Below, one piece after another: positions 1-10,429 of a stretch of 64,000 nucleotides of DNA. This stretch comes from Hydractinia symbiolongicarpus. Its lineage: Eukaryota; Cnidaria; Hydrozoa; Anthoathecata; Hydractiniidae. The notes under the pieces were generated by a model. The model did not search any database. It was not told the DNA's origin and saw nothing but the letters and a program-made list of their open reading frames with translations. The first letter of the stretch is position 1; each line of letters opens with the position of its first letter. Location: positions 12,547,501 through 12,611,500 of the forward strand of contig NC_079886.1 in assembly GCF_029227915.1 (NCBI RefSeq), in the 5' to 3' direction. The translations under genes and the position numbers were made by a program.

Positions 1-1338
1 GCGCTGTGGCCTTACAACACTCTTAACTACGTGCACAGTCCTATAAAGGCTGCAATATAGCCTTTTGCAGTCTAATAAAAACCTCGCACGTCAATCACGC
101 GTTTTCACCTGTCTGCGCAGGTTACCATTGGACTTGTCGTTCCAGTCTCAATGCGCTATCACGTCCCAAGTCGTTTTCCTTAGCGCCGCTGCCTTACAAC
201 ACTCTTAACTACGTGCACAGTCCTGTAAAGTCTGTAATATGGCCTTTTGCAGTGTAATAAAGGCCTTGCACGTAAATCACGTAGTTTCACCTGCCTGCGC
301 ATGTTACCATTGGACTATTCCTTCCAGTCTCAATGCACTACAACGTTCCAAGTGGTTTTCCTCAGCGCTGTGGCCTTAGAACTCTCTTAACTATGTGCAC
401 ACTCCTATAAAGGCCGTAATATGGCTTTTTGCAGTCTAATAAAGGCTTCACACGTAAATCACGTGGTTTCACCTGCCTGCGCAGGTTACCATTGGACTAT
501 TCCTTCCAGTCTCAATGCAATACAACGTTCCAAGTGGTTTTCCTCAGCGCTGTGGCCTTACAACACTCTTAACTACGTGCACAGTCCTATAAAGGCTGCA
601 ATATAGCCTTTTGCAGTCTAATAAAAACCTCGCACGTCAATCACGCGTTTTCACCTGTCTGCGCAGGTTACCATTGGACTATTCCTTCCAGTCTCATTGC
701 ACTACAACGTTCCAAGTGGTTTTCCTCAGCGCTGTGGCCTTAGAACACTCTTAACAACGTGCGCAGTCATATAAAGGTTGTAATATGGCTTTTTGCAGTC
801 TAATAAAAGCCTCACACGTAAATCACGTGGTTCCATCTGCTTGCGCAGGTTACCATTGGACTATTCCTTCCAGTCTCAATGCACGACAACGTTCCAAGTC
901 GTTTTCATTAGCGCCGCTGCCTTACAACACTCTTAACTACGTGCACAGTCCTATAAAGGCTGCAATATAGCCTTTTGCAGTCTAATAAAAACCTCACACG
1001 TCAATCACGCGGTTTCACCTGTCTGCGCAGGATACCATTGGACTATTCCTTCCAGTCTCCCTTGCACTACAACGTTCCAAGTGGTTTTCCTCAGCGCTGT
1101 GGCCTTAGAACTCTCTTAACTATGTGCACAGTCCTATAAAGGCCGTAATATGGCTTTTTGCAGTCTAATAAAGGCTTCACACGTAAATCACGTGGTTTCA
1201 CCTGCCTGCTCAGGTTACCATTGGACTAGCCGTTCCAGTCTCAATGCGCTCTAACGTCCCAAGTCGTTTTCATTAGCGCCGTTGCCTGAGAACACTCTTA
1301 ACTACGTGCACAGTCATATAAAGGCTGTAATATGGCCT
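1..1338 (+). repeat. Higher-order block P, copy 1
   Basis: This seven-monomer block matches 4,370-5,706 (offset 4,369, dropping to 4,368 after one inserted base near 1054), 8,918-10,254 and 61,543-62,880 with only scattered single-base differences. Private marks of this copy are CCCTTGCAC near 1054 and GCACGACAACG near 887. The match ends near 1338, where the sequence changes to a monomer with TAACAAAAGCCTCACATG. The left end is cut by the window. Confidence 0.85.
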
Positions 1339-4260
1339 TTTGCAGTCTAACAAAAGCCTCACATGTATATCTCGTGGTTCCATCTGCCTGCGCAGGTTAC
1401 CATTGGACTGTTCCTTCTAGTCTCGATGCACCACAACGTTCCAAGTGGTTTTCCTTAGCGCCATGGCCTTAGAACACTCTTAACTACGTGCACAGTCCTA
1501 TAAAGACCGTAATATACCTTTTTGCAGTCCAATAAAGGCCGCACACGTAAATCACGCGGTTTCAGCTGCCTGCACTGGTTACCATTGGACTTGTCGTTCC
1601 AGTCTCAATGCGCTACCACGTCCCAAGTCGTTTTCATTAGCGCCGCTGCCCTACAACACTCTTAACTACGTGCACAGTCCTATAAAGGCTGCAATATAGC
1701 CTTTTGCAGTCTAATAAAAACCTCACACGTCAATCACGCGTTTTCACCTGTCTGCGCAGGTCACCATTGGACTATTCCTTCCAGTCTCATTGCACTACAA
1801 CGTTCCAAGTGGTTTTCCTCAGCGCTGTGGCCTTAGAACACTCTTAACAACGTGCACAGTCATATAAAGGTTGTAATATGGCTTTTTGCAGTCTAATAAA
1901 AGCCTCACACGTAAATCACGTGGTTCCATCTGCTTGCGCAGGTTACCATTGGACTATTCCTTCCAGTCTCAATGCACTACAACGTTCCAAGTCGTTTTCA
2001 TTAGCGCCGCTGCCTTACAACACTCTTAACTACGTGCACAGTCCTATAAAGGCTGCAATATAGCCTTTTGCAGTCTAATAAAAACCTCGCACGTCAATCA
2101 AGCGGTTTCACCTGTCTGCGCAGGTTACCATTGGACTGTTCCTTCTAGTCTCAATGCACTACAACGTTCCAAGTGGTTTTCCTCAGCGCTGTGGCCTTAC
2201 AACACTCTTAACTATGTGCACAGTCCTATAAAGGCCGTAATATGGCCTTTTGCAGTCTAATAATGGCTTCACACGTAAATCACGTGGTTTCACCTGCCTG
2301 CGCAGGTTACCATTGGACTAGCCGTTCCAGTAGCAATGCGCTCCAACGTCCCAAGTTGTTTTCATTAGCGCCGTTGCCTTACAACACTCTTAACTACGTG
2401 CACAGTCCTATAAAGGCTGTGATATGGCTTTTTGCAGTCTAACAAAAGCCTCACATGTAAATCTCGTGGTTCCATCTGCCTGCGCAGGTTACCATTGGAC
2501 TGTTCCTTCTAGTCTCGATGCACCACAACGTTCCAAGTGGTTTTCCTCAGCGCTGTGGCCTTAGAGCTCTCTTAACTATGTGCACAGTCCTATAAAGGCC
2601 GTAATATGGCCTTTTGCAGTCTAATAATGGCTTCACACGTAAATCACGTGGTTTCACCTGCCTGCGCAGGTTACCATTGGACTAGCCGTTCCAGTAGCAA
2701 TGCGCTCCAACGTTCCAAGTCGTTTTTATTAGCGTCGCTGCCTTACAACACTCTTAACTACGTGCACAGTCCTATAAAGGCTGCAATATAGCCTTTTGCA
2801 GTCTAATAAAAACCTCGCACGTCAATCAAGCGGTTTCACCTGTCTGCGCAGGTTACCATTGGACTGTTCCTTCTAGTCTCAATGCACTACAAGGTTCCAA
2901 GTGGTTTTCCTCCGCGCTGCGGCCTTACAACACTCTTAACTACGTGCACAGTCCTATAAAGGCTGTAATATGGCCTTTTGCAGTCTAACAAAAGCCTCAC
3001 ACGTAAATCTCGTGGTTCCATCTGCCTGCGCAGGTTACCATTGGACTGTTTCTTCTAGTCTCGATGCACTACAACGTTCCAAGTGGTTTTCTTTAGCGCC
3101 GTGGCCTTAGAACACTCTTAACTTCGTGCACAGTCCTATAAAGACCGTAATATACCTTTTTGCAGTCCAATAAAGGCCGCACACGTAAATCACGCGGTTT
3201 CAGCTGCCTGCACTGGTTACCATTGGACTTGTCGTTCCAGTCTCAATGCGCTATCACGTCCCAAGTCGTTTTCATTAGCGCCGCTGCCTTACAACACTCT
3301 TAACTACGTGCACAGTCCTATAAACGCCGTAATATGGCTTTTTGCAGTCTAATAAAGGCTTCACACGTAAATCACGTGGTTTCACCTGCCTGCGCAGGTT
3401 ACCATTGGACTATTCCTTCCAGTCTCAATGCACTACAACGTTCCAAGTGGTTTTCCTCAGCGCTGTGGCCTTACAACACTCTTAACTATGTGCACAGTCC
3501 TATAAAGGCTGTAATATGGCTTTTTGCAGTCTAACAAAAGCCTCACATGTATATCTCGTGGTTCCATCTGCCTGCGCAGGTTACCATTGGACTGTTCCTT
3601 CTAGTCTCGATGCACCACAACGTTCCAAGTGGTTTTCCTTAGCGCCATGGCCTTAGAACACTCTTAACTACGTGCACAGTCCTATAAAGGCTGCAATATA
3701 GCCTTTTGCAGTCTAATAAAAACCTCGCACGTCAATCACGCGTTTTCACCTGTCTGCGCAGGTCACCATTGGACTATTCCTTCCAGTCTCATTGCACTAC
3801 AACGTTCCAAGTGGTTTTCCTCAGCGCTGTGGCCTTAGAACACTCTTAACAACGTGCACAGTCATATAAAGGTTGTAATATGGCTTTTTGCAGTCTAATA
3901 AAAGCCTCACACGTAAATCACGTGGTTCCATCTGCTTTCGCAGGTTACCATTGGACTATTCCTTCCAGTCTCAATGCACTACAACGTTCCAAGTCGTTTT
4001 CATTAGCGCCGCTGCCTTACAACACTCTTAACTACGTGCACAGTCCTATAAAGGCTGTAATATGGCCTTTTGCAGTCTAATAAATGCCTTGCACGTAAAT
4101 CACGTGGTTTCACCTGCCTGCGCAGGTTACCATTGGACTATTCCTTCCAGTCTCAACGCACTACAACGTTCCAAGTTGTTTTCCTTAGCGCTGTGGCCTT
4201 AGAACTCTCTTAAGTATGTGCACAGTCCTATAAAGGCCGTAATATGGCTTTTTGCAGTCT

Positions 4261-4266
4261 AATAAA
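4261..4266 (+). other. AATAAA element kept in most monomers (shown in the reference monomer)
   Basis: Monomer position 18-23 reads AATAAA in nearly every unit. Exceptions are the TCTAACAAAAGCC types and a few with TAATAT, ATAATG or TAATGA. It is the canonical eukaryotic polyadenylation hexamer. I see no gene to serve, so its presence may be chance fixed by amplification; if the array is transcribed on this strand it could end transcripts. Confidence 0.35.
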
Positions 4267-4282
4267 GGCTTCACACGTAAAT

Positions 4283-4288
4283 CACGTG
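4283..4288. other. CACGTG (E-box/G-box) in subfamily 1, 4 and 5 monomers
   Basis: The hexamer CACGTG at monomer position 40-45 is the core bound by bHLH and bZIP factors in animals and plants. It sits 9 bp after another ACGT, in CACACGTAAATCACGTGG. Subfamilies 2 and 3 have CACGCG and others CTCGTG or CACGGGG. Occupancy is not shown by sequence; the motif may simply be part of the founding monomer. Confidence 0.35.
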
Positions 4289-4298
4289 GTTTCACCTG

Positions 4299-4308
4299 CC
4301 TGCGCAGG
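4299..4308. other. Palindrome CCTGCGCAGG, present in most monomers
   Basis: This 10-bp perfect palindrome at monomer position 56-65 is the longest in the unit. It is followed by GTTACCATTGG. Subfamily 2 keeps only the 8-bp core because of a preceding T; subfamily 3 (CCTGCACTGG) and sporadic units with CCTGCTCAGG, CCTGCACAGG or GCGCATG break it. With CAGCGCTG at 125-132, AACGTT at 104-109 and GTGCAC at 157-162 it gives four dyads per unit. Confidence 0.6.
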
Positions 4309-4410
4309 TTACCATTGGACTATTCCTTCCAGTCTCAATGCACTACAACGTTCCAAGTGGTTTTCCTCAGCGCTGTGGCCTTACAACACTCTTAACTACG
4401 TGCACAGTCC

Positions 4411-4416
4411 TATAAA
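4411..4416 (+). promoter_or_regulatory. TATAAA element kept in most monomers (shown in the reference monomer)
   Basis: Monomer position 168-173 reads CCTATAAAG in most units. Variants are CATATAAAG, CCAATAAAG and CCTGTAAAG, and the element is lost in the CCTAGG and GTGCTAAAGG forms. About 27 bp downstream lies TTGCAGTCTAAT, loosely like an initiator. ATTGG, an inverted CCAAT motif, lies about 97 bp upstream. A promoter role is conjecture from spacing only. Confidence 0.25.
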
Positions 4417-4425
4417 GGCTGCAAT

Positions 4426-4607
4426 ATAGCCTTTTGCAGTCTAATAAAAACCTCGCACGTCAATCACGCGTTTTCACCTGTCTGCGCAGGTTACCATTGG
4501 ACTTGTCGTTCCAGTCTCAATGCGCTATCACGTCCCAAGTCGTTTTCCTTAGCGCCGCTGCCTTACAACACTCTTAACTACGTGCACAGTCCTGTAAAGT
4601 CTGTAAT
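4426..4607 (+). repeat. Reference monomer, subfamily 2 (ATAGCC start, GCACGTCAATCACGCG)
   Basis: This 182-bp type begins ATAGCC instead of ATGGC and reads AAAAACCTCGCACGTCAATC, then CGCGTTTTC, where subfamily 1 has the CACGTGG motif. The palindrome is reduced to its core because it is preceded by CTGT. The second half here is the B type: GGACTTGTCG, GCGCTATCACGTCCC, CATTAGCGCC or CCTTAGCGCC. In many stretches subfamily 2 alternates with ATGG-starting monomers, which gives a 364-bp dimer rhythm. Other copies are at 603, 2060, 7518, 8974, 12067 and 61599. Confidence 0.88.
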
Positions 4608-5881
4608 ATGGCCTTTTGCAGTGTAATAAAGGCCTTGCACGTAAATCACGTAGTTTCACCTGCCTGCGCATGTTACCATTGGACTATTCCTTCCAGTCTC
4701 AATGCACTACAACGTTCCAAGTGGTTTTCCTCAGCGCTGTGGCCTTAGAACTCTCTTAACTATGTGCACACTCCTATAAAGGCCGTAATATGGCTTTTTG
4801 CAGTCTAATAAAGGCTTCACACGTAAATCACGTGGTTTCACCTGCCTGCGCAGGTTACCATTGGACTATTCCTTCCAGTCTCAATGCAATACAACGTTCC
4901 AAGTGGTTTTCCTCAGCGCTGTGGCCTTACAACACTCTTAACTACGTGCACAGTCCTATAAAGGCTGCAATATAGCCTTTTGCAGTCTAATAAAAACCTC
5001 GCACGTCAATCACGCGTTTTCACCTGTCTGCGCAGGTTACCATTGGACTATTCCTTCCAGTCTCATTGCACTACAACGTTCCAAGTGGTTTTCCTCAGCG
5101 CTGTGGCCTTAGAACACTCTTAACAACGTGCGCAGTCATATAAAGGTTGTAATATGGCTTTTTGCAGTCTAATAAAAGCCTCACACGTAAATCACGTGGT
5201 TCCATCTGCTTGCGCAGGTTACCATTGGACTATTCCTTCCAGTCTCAATGCACTACAACGTTCCAAGTCGTTTTCATTAGCGCCGCTGCCTTACAACACT
5301 CTTAACTACGTGCACAGTCCTATAAAGGCTGCAATATAGCCTTTTGCAGTCTAATAAAAACCTCACACGTCAATCACGCGGTTTCACCTGTCTGCGCAGG
5401 ATACCATTGGACTATTCCTTCCAGTCTCATTGCACTACAACGTTCCAAGTGGTTTTCCTCAGCGCTGTGGCCTTAGAACTCTCTTAACTATGTGCACAGT
5501 CCTATAAAGGCCGTAATATGGCTTTTTGCAGTCTAATAAAGGCTTCACACGTAAATCACGTGGTTTCACCTGCCTGCTCAGGTTACCATTGGACTAGCCG
5601 TTCCAGTCTCAATGCGCTCTAACGTCCCAAGTCGTTTTCATTAGCGCCGTTGCCTGAGAACACTCTTAACTACGTGCACAGTCATATAAAGGCTGTAATA
5701 TGGCCTTTTGAAGTCTAATAAAAGCCTCACACGTAAATCGCGTGGTTCTATCTGCCTGCGCAGGTTGCCATTGGACTATTCCTTCCAGTCTCATTGCACT
5801 ACAACGTTCCAAGAGGTTTTCCACAGCGCTGTGGCCTTAGAACTCTCTTAACTACGTGCACAGTCCTATAAAGGCTGCAAT

Positions 5882-6062
5882 ATGGCCTTTTGCAGTCTAA
5901 TAAAGGCTTCACACGTAAATCACGTGGTTTCACCTGCCTGCACAGGTTACCATCGACTAGTCCTTCCAGTCTCAATGCGCTACAACGTCCCAAGTCGTTT
6001 TCTTTAGCGCCGTTGCCTTACAACACTCTTAACTACGTGCACAGTCCTATAAAGACCGTAAT
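5882..6062 (+). repeat. Chimeric monomer: junction of a single-monomer loss
   Basis: The segment 1,937-6,648 is matched at 59,110-64,000 with offset 57,173 up to this monomer and 57,352 after it. The far copy therefore has one extra 179-bp monomer (about 63,055-63,413 holds two units where this place has one). The first part here, with ACCATCGACTAG, matches the first far unit. The second part, with GTCGTTTTCTTTAGCGCC, matches the second. Exchange within the shared CCAGTCTCAATG and CTACAACGTCC stretch explains this. Confidence 0.82.
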
Positions 6063-6607
6063 ATACCTTTTTGCAGTCCAATAAAGTCCGCACACGTAAA
6101 TCACGGGGTTCCATCTGCCTGCGCAGGTTACCATTGGACTATTCCTGCCAGTCTCAATGCACTACAACGTTCCAAGTGGTTTTCCTCAGCGCTGTGGCCT
6201 TACAACACTCTTAACTACGTGCACAGTCCTATAAAGACTGAATATACCTTTTTGCAGTCCAATAAAGTCTGCACACGTAAATCACGTGGTTCCATCTGCC
6301 TGCGCAGGTTACCATTGGACTATTCCTGCCAGTCTCAATGCACTACAACGTCCCAAGTCGTTTTCAATAGCGCCGTTGCCTTACAACACTCTTAACTATG
6401 TGCACAGTCCTATAAAGGCTGTAATATGGCTTTTTGCAGTCTAACAAAAGCCTCACATGTAAATCTCGTGGTTCCATCTGCCTGCGCAGGTTACCATTGG
6501 ACTGTTCCTTCTAGTCTCGATGCACCACAACGTTCCAAGTGGTTTTCCTTAGCGCCATGGCCTTAGAACACTCTTAACTACGTGCACAGTCCTATAAAGA
6601 CCGTAAT

Positions 6608-6789
6608 ATACCTTTTTGCAGTCCAATAAAGGCCGCACACGTAAATCACGCGGTTTCAGCTGCCTGCACTGGTTACCATTGGACTTGTCGTTCCAGTCTC
6701 AATGCGCTACCACGTCCCAAGTCGTTTTCATTAGCGCGGCTGCCCTACAACACTCTTAACTACGTGCACAGTCCTATAAAGGCTGCAAT
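6608..6789 (+). repeat. Reference monomer, subfamily 3 (ATACC start, CAGCTGCCTGCACTGG)
   Basis: This 182-bp type follows CCTATAAAGACCGTAAT and begins ATACCTTTTTGCAGTCCAAT. It has AAAGGCCGCACACG, CACGCGGTTTC and CAGCTGCCTGCACTGG, so the usual CCTGCGCAGG palindrome is lost. The second half is GGACTTGTCG with GCGCTACCACGTCCC or GCGCTATCACGTCCC. Copies occur near 1514, 3148, 8064, 10793, 18232, 26588, 30308, 33929, 37552, 43186, 46537, 57598 and 60324. The type usually sits singly between other subfamilies, so it serves as a phase marker in the higher-order units. Confidence 0.88.
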
Positions 6790-6971
6790 ATAGCCTTTTG
6801 CAGTCTAATAAAAACCTCACACGTCAATCACGCGTTTTCACCTGTCTGCGCAGGTCACCATTGGACTATTCCTTCCAGTCTCATTGCACTACAACGTTCC
6901 AAGTGGTTTTCCTCAGCGCTGTGGCCTTAGAACACTCTTAACAACGTGCACAGTCATATAAAGGTTGTAAT

Positions 6972-7153
6972 ATGGCTTTTTGCAGTCTAATAAAAGCCTC
7001 ACACGTAAATCACGTGGTTCCATCTGCTTGCGCAGGTTACCATTGGACTATTCCTTCCAGTCTCAATGCACTACAACGTTCCAAGTCGTTTTCATTAGCG
7101 CCGCTGCCTTACAACACTCTTAACTACGTGCACAGTCCTATAAAGGCTGTAAT
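6972..7153 (+). repeat. Reference monomer, subfamily 4 (AAAAGCCTCACACG, GGTTCCATCTGCTTGCGCAGG)
   Basis: This 182-bp type is preceded by AACAACGTGCACAGTCATAT and AAAGGTTGTAAT, reads ATGGCTTTTTGCAGTC and TAATAAAAGCCTCACACG, and has TTCCATCTGCTTGCGCAGG where subfamily 1 has TTTCACCTGCCTGCGCAGG. Near-identical copies lie at 785, 1878, 3880, 5154, 8428, 9702, 11521, 18598, 18962, 58141, 61053 and 62327. A variant with CTTACGCAGGTCACC is found at 17146, 24410, 28222, 40823 and 44451 and helps track the large duplication. Confidence 0.9.
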
Positions 7154-7735
7154 ATGGCCTTTTGCAGTCTAATAAATGCCTTGCACGTAAATCACGTGGT
7201 TTCACCTGCCTGCGCAGGTTACCATTGGACTATTCCTTCCAGTCTCAACGCACTACAACGTTCCAAGTTGTTTTCCTTAGCGCTGTGGCCTTAGAACTCT
7301 CTTAAGTATGTCCACAGTCCTATAAAGGCCGTAATATGGCTTTTTGCAATCTAATAAAGGCTTCACACGTAAATCACGTGGTTTCACCTGCCTGCGCAGG
7401 TTACCATTGGACTATTCCTTCCAGTCTCAATGCACTACAACGTTCCAAGTGGTTTTCCTCAGCGCTGTGGCCTTACAACACTCTTAACTACGTGCACAGT
7501 CCTATAAAGGCTGCAATATAGCCTTTTGCAGTCTAATAAAAACCTCGCACGTCAATCACGCGTTTTCACCTGTCTGCGCAGGTTACCATTGGACTTGTCG
7601 TTCCAGTCTCAATGCGCTATCACGTCCCAAGTCGTTTTCCTTAGCGCCGCTGCCTTACAACACTCTTAACTACGTGCACAGTCCTGTAAAGTCTGTAATA
7701 TGGCCTTTTGCAGTGTACTAAAGGCCTTGCACGTA

Positions 7736-9191
7736 AATCACGTGGTTCCATCTGCCTGCGCAGGTTACCATTGGACTATTCCTGCCAGTCTCAATGCACT
7801 ACAACGTCCCAAGTCGTTTTCAATAGCGCCGTTGCCTTACAACACTCTTAACTATGTGCACAGTCCTATAAAGGCTGTAATATGGCTTTTTGCAGTCTAA
7901 CAAAAGCCTCACATGTAAATCTCGTGGTTCCATCTGCCTGCGCAGGTTACCATTGGACTGTTCCTTCTAGTCTCGATGCACCACAACGTTCCAAGTGGTT
8001 TTCCTTAGCGCCATGGCCTTAGAACACTCTTAACTACGTGCACAGTCCTATAAAGACCGTAATATACCTTTTTGCAGTCCAATAAAGGCCGCACACGTAA
8101 ATCACGCGGTTTCAGCTGCCTGCACTGGTTACCATTGGACTTGTCGTTCCAGTCTCAATGCGCTACCACGTCCCAAGTCGTTTTCATTAGCGCGGCTGCC
8201 CTACAACACTCTTAACTACGTGCACAGTCCTATAAAGGCTGCAATATAGCCTTTTGCAGTCTAATAAAAACCTCACACGTCAATCACGCGTTTTCACCTG
8301 TCTGCGCAGGTCACCATTGGACTATTCCTTCCAGTCTCATTGCACTACAACGTTCCAAGTGGTTTTCCTCAGCGCTGTGGCCTTAGAACACTCTTAACAA
8401 CGTGCACAGTCATATAAAGGTTGTAATATGGCTTTTTGCAGTCTAATAAAAGCCTCACACGTAAATCACGTGGTTCCATCTGCTTGCGCAGGTTACCATT
8501 GGACTATTCCTTCCAGTCTCAATGCACTACAACGTTCCAAGTCGTTTTCATTAGCGCCGCTGCCTTACAACACTCTTAACTACGTGCACAGTCCTATAAA
8601 GGCTGTAATATGGCCTTTTGCAGTCTAATAAATGCCTTGCACGTAAATCACGTGGTTTCACCTGCCTGCGCAGGTTACCATTGGACTATTCCTTCCAGTC
8701 TCAACGCACTACAACGTTCCAAGTTGTTTTCCTTAGCGCTGTGGCCTTAGAACTCTCTTAAGTATGTGCACAGTCCTATAAAGGCCGTAATATGGCTTTT
8801 TGCAGTCTAATAAAGGCTTCACACGTAAATCACGTGGTTTCACCTGCCTGCGCAGGTTACCATTGGACTATTCCTTCCAGTCTCAATGCACTACAACGTT
8901 CCAAGTGGTTTTCCTCAGCGCTGTGGCCTTACAACACTCTTAACTACGTGCACAGTCCTATAAAGGCTGCAATATAGCCTTTTGCAGTCTAATAAAAACC
9001 TCGCACGTCAATCACGCGTTTTCACCTGTCTGCGCAGGTTACCATTGGACTTGTCGTTCCAGTCTCAATGCGCTATCACGTCCCAAGTCGTTTTCCTTAG
9101 CGCCGCTGCCTTACAACACTCTTAACTACGTGCACAGTCCTGTAAAGTCTGTAATATGGCCTTTTGCAGTGTACTAAAGGCCTTGCACGTA
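7736..9191 (+). repeat. 1,456-bp (8-monomer) unit, second of a tandem pair
   Basis: This is the direct repeat of 6,280-7,735, and it ends with the same GTACTAAAGGCCTTG marker (near 9,172, matching 7,716). Differences are sparse, for example TGCAGTC here against TGCAATC in the first copy near 7,347. The sequence then continues into block P copy 3. Confidence 0.87.
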
Positions 9192-10254
9192 AATCACGTA
9201 GTTTCACCTGCCTGCGCATGTTACCATTGGACTATTCCTTCCAGTCTCAATGCACTACAACGTTCCAAGTGGTTTTCCTCAGCGCTGTGGCCTTAGAACT
9301 CTCTTAACTATGTGCACAGTCCTATAAAGGCCGTAATATGGCTTTTTGCAGTCTAATAAAGGCTTCACACGTAAATCACGTGGTTTCACCTGCCTGCGCA
9401 GGTTACCATTGGACTATTCCTTCCAGTCTCAATGCAATACAACGTTCCAAGTGGTTTTCCTCAGCGCTGTGGCCTTACAACACTCTTAACTACGTGCACA
9501 GTCCTATAAAGGCTGCAATATAGCCTTTTGCAGTCTAATAAAAACCTCGCACGTCAATCACGCGTTTTCACCTGTCTGCGCAGGTTACCATTGGACTATT
9601 CCTTCCAGTCTCATTGCACTACAACGTTCCAAGTGGTTTTCCTCAGCGCTGTGGCCTTAGAACACTCTTAACAACGTGCGCAGTCATATAAAGGTTGTAA
9701 TATGGCTTTTTGCAGTCTAATAAAAGCCTCACACGTAAATCACGTGGTTCCATCTGCTTGCGCAGGTTACCATTGGACTATTCCTTCCAGTCTCAATGCA
9801 CTACAACGTTCCAAGTCGTTTTCATTAGCGCCGCTGCCTTACAACACTCTTAACTACGTGCACAGTCCTATAAAGGCTGCAATATAGCCTTTTGCAGTCT
9901 AATAAAAACCTCGCACGTCAATCACGCGGTTTCACCTGTCTGCGCAGGATACCATTGGACTATTCCTTCCAGTCTCATTGCACTACAACGTTCCAAGTGG
10001 TTTTCCTCAGCGCTGTGGCCTTAGAACTCTCCTAACTATGTGCACAGTCCTATAAAGGCCGTAATATGGCTTTTTGCAGTCTAATAAAGGCTTCACACGT
10101 AAATCACGTGGTTTCACCTGCCTGCTCAGGTTACCATTGGACTAGCCGTTCCAGTCTCAATGCGCTCTAACGTCCCAAGTCGTTTTCATTAGCGCCGTTG
10201 CCTGAGAACACTCTTAACTACGTGCACAGTCATATAAAGGCTGTAATATGGCCT
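8918..10254 (+). repeat. Higher-order block P, copy 3
   Basis: This lies 4,548 bp after block P copy 2 and is near-identical to it. A private change is CTCTCCTAAC near 10,028. At about 10,260 the sequence leaves the common path: the TTTTGAAGTC monomer is joined directly to the CTAATATAGGCC monomer. Confidence 0.87.
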
Positions 10255-10429
10255 TTTGAAGTCTAATATAGGCCTCACACGTAAATCACGTGGTTTCACC
10301 TGCCTGCGCAGGTTACCATTGGACTAGTCCTTCCAGTCTCAATGCGCTACAACGTCCCAAGTCGTTTTCTTCAGCGCCGTTGCCTTACAACACTCTTAAC
10401 TACGTGCACAGTCCTATAAAGACCGTAAT
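10248..10429 (+). repeat. Chimeric monomer with three neighbours lost
   Basis: It starts as the TTTTGAAGTC type and switches within CTAATA to the ATAGGCCTCACACG type. At 62.87-63.41 kb those two types are still separated by intact monomers, so this joint is best read as an in-register deletion of about three monomers. The same joint is at 13,159-13,340, so it predates the 3,093-bp duplication. Confidence 0.78.

Larger units (their letters stand above)
1338..4369 (+). repeat. Mixed monomer segment between block P copies 1 and 2
   Basis: About 17 monomers of subfamilies 1-4. They include a variant with ATAATGGCTTCACACG and GCCGTTCCAGTAGCAATG (2,242 and 2,606) and one with AACAAAAGCCTCACATG and CTTCTAGTCTCGATGC (1,327, 2,424, 3,516). 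From about 1,937 on, this segment is repeated near-identically at the far end of the window, starting at about 59,110. Bases 1,338-2,060 match 6,432-7,154 at offset 5,094. There are no non-satellite bases. Confidence 0.85.
4244..4425 (+). repeat. Reference monomer, subfamily 1 (ATGGC start, CACGTGG, A-type second half)
   Basis: I use this copy as the phase reference, with base 1 at the A of ATGG. It is exactly 182 bp and by hand count 84 of 182 bases are G or C. Fixed points in it are AATAAA at 4261, CACGTG at 4283, the 10-bp palindrome CCTGCGCAGG at 4299, ATTGG at 4314, AACGTT at 4347, the 8-bp palindrome CAGCGCTG at 4368, GTGCAC at 4400 and TATAAA at 4411. Its second half is the A type: GCACTACAACGTTCC, then GTGGTTTTCCTCAGCGCTG. 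Near-identical copies lie at 421, 4790, 7336, 8792, 9338, 11885, 34110, 35737, 40459, 51967 and 61417. Confidence 0.93.
4370..5706 (+). repeat. Higher-order block P, copy 2
   Basis: The sequence matches block P copies at 1-1,338, 8,918-10,254 and 61,543-62,880. The 4,548-bp offset to the third copy equals about 25 monomers and is also seen for flanking monomers (3,880 to 8,428; 4,244 to 8,792). Copy 2 and the copy at 61,543 continue together into a monomer with TTTTGAAGTC at 5,708, whereas copy 1 diverges there. Confidence 0.88.
6280..7735 (+). repeat. 1,456-bp (8-monomer) unit, first of a tandem pair
   Basis: This segment repeats directly at 7,736-9,191 with an exact offset of 1,456 bp (8 x 182), seen for monomers 6,421/7,877, 6,972/8,428 and 7,336/8,792. 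The junction lies inside the shared CACGTAAATCACGTGG near 7,735. Left of it the sequence is GTACTAAAGGCCTTG and right of it TTCCATCTGCC, so the monomer at 7,700-7,881 is a hybrid of two types. Boundaries are good to about 15 bp. Confidence 0.87.

Noticed and set aside
421-606. Recurrent 61-66-codon open frame starting MAFCSLIK in the + strand, about 60 copies
   Set aside because: It is one stretch of satellite read repeatedly. The 182-bp unit is not divisible by 3, so the next monomer is out of frame and stops the reading. Sister monomers have ATAG in place of ATGG and lose the start, and substitutions hit all codon positions.
4307-4318. tRNA-like B box in GGTTACCATTGG
   Set aside because: It lacks the GGTTCGA core and there is no cloverleaf or matching A box at the right distance.
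5799-5993. 64-codon open frame on the minus strand
   Set aside because: A chance frame in one monomer pair. Neighbouring monomers of the same type do not keep it.
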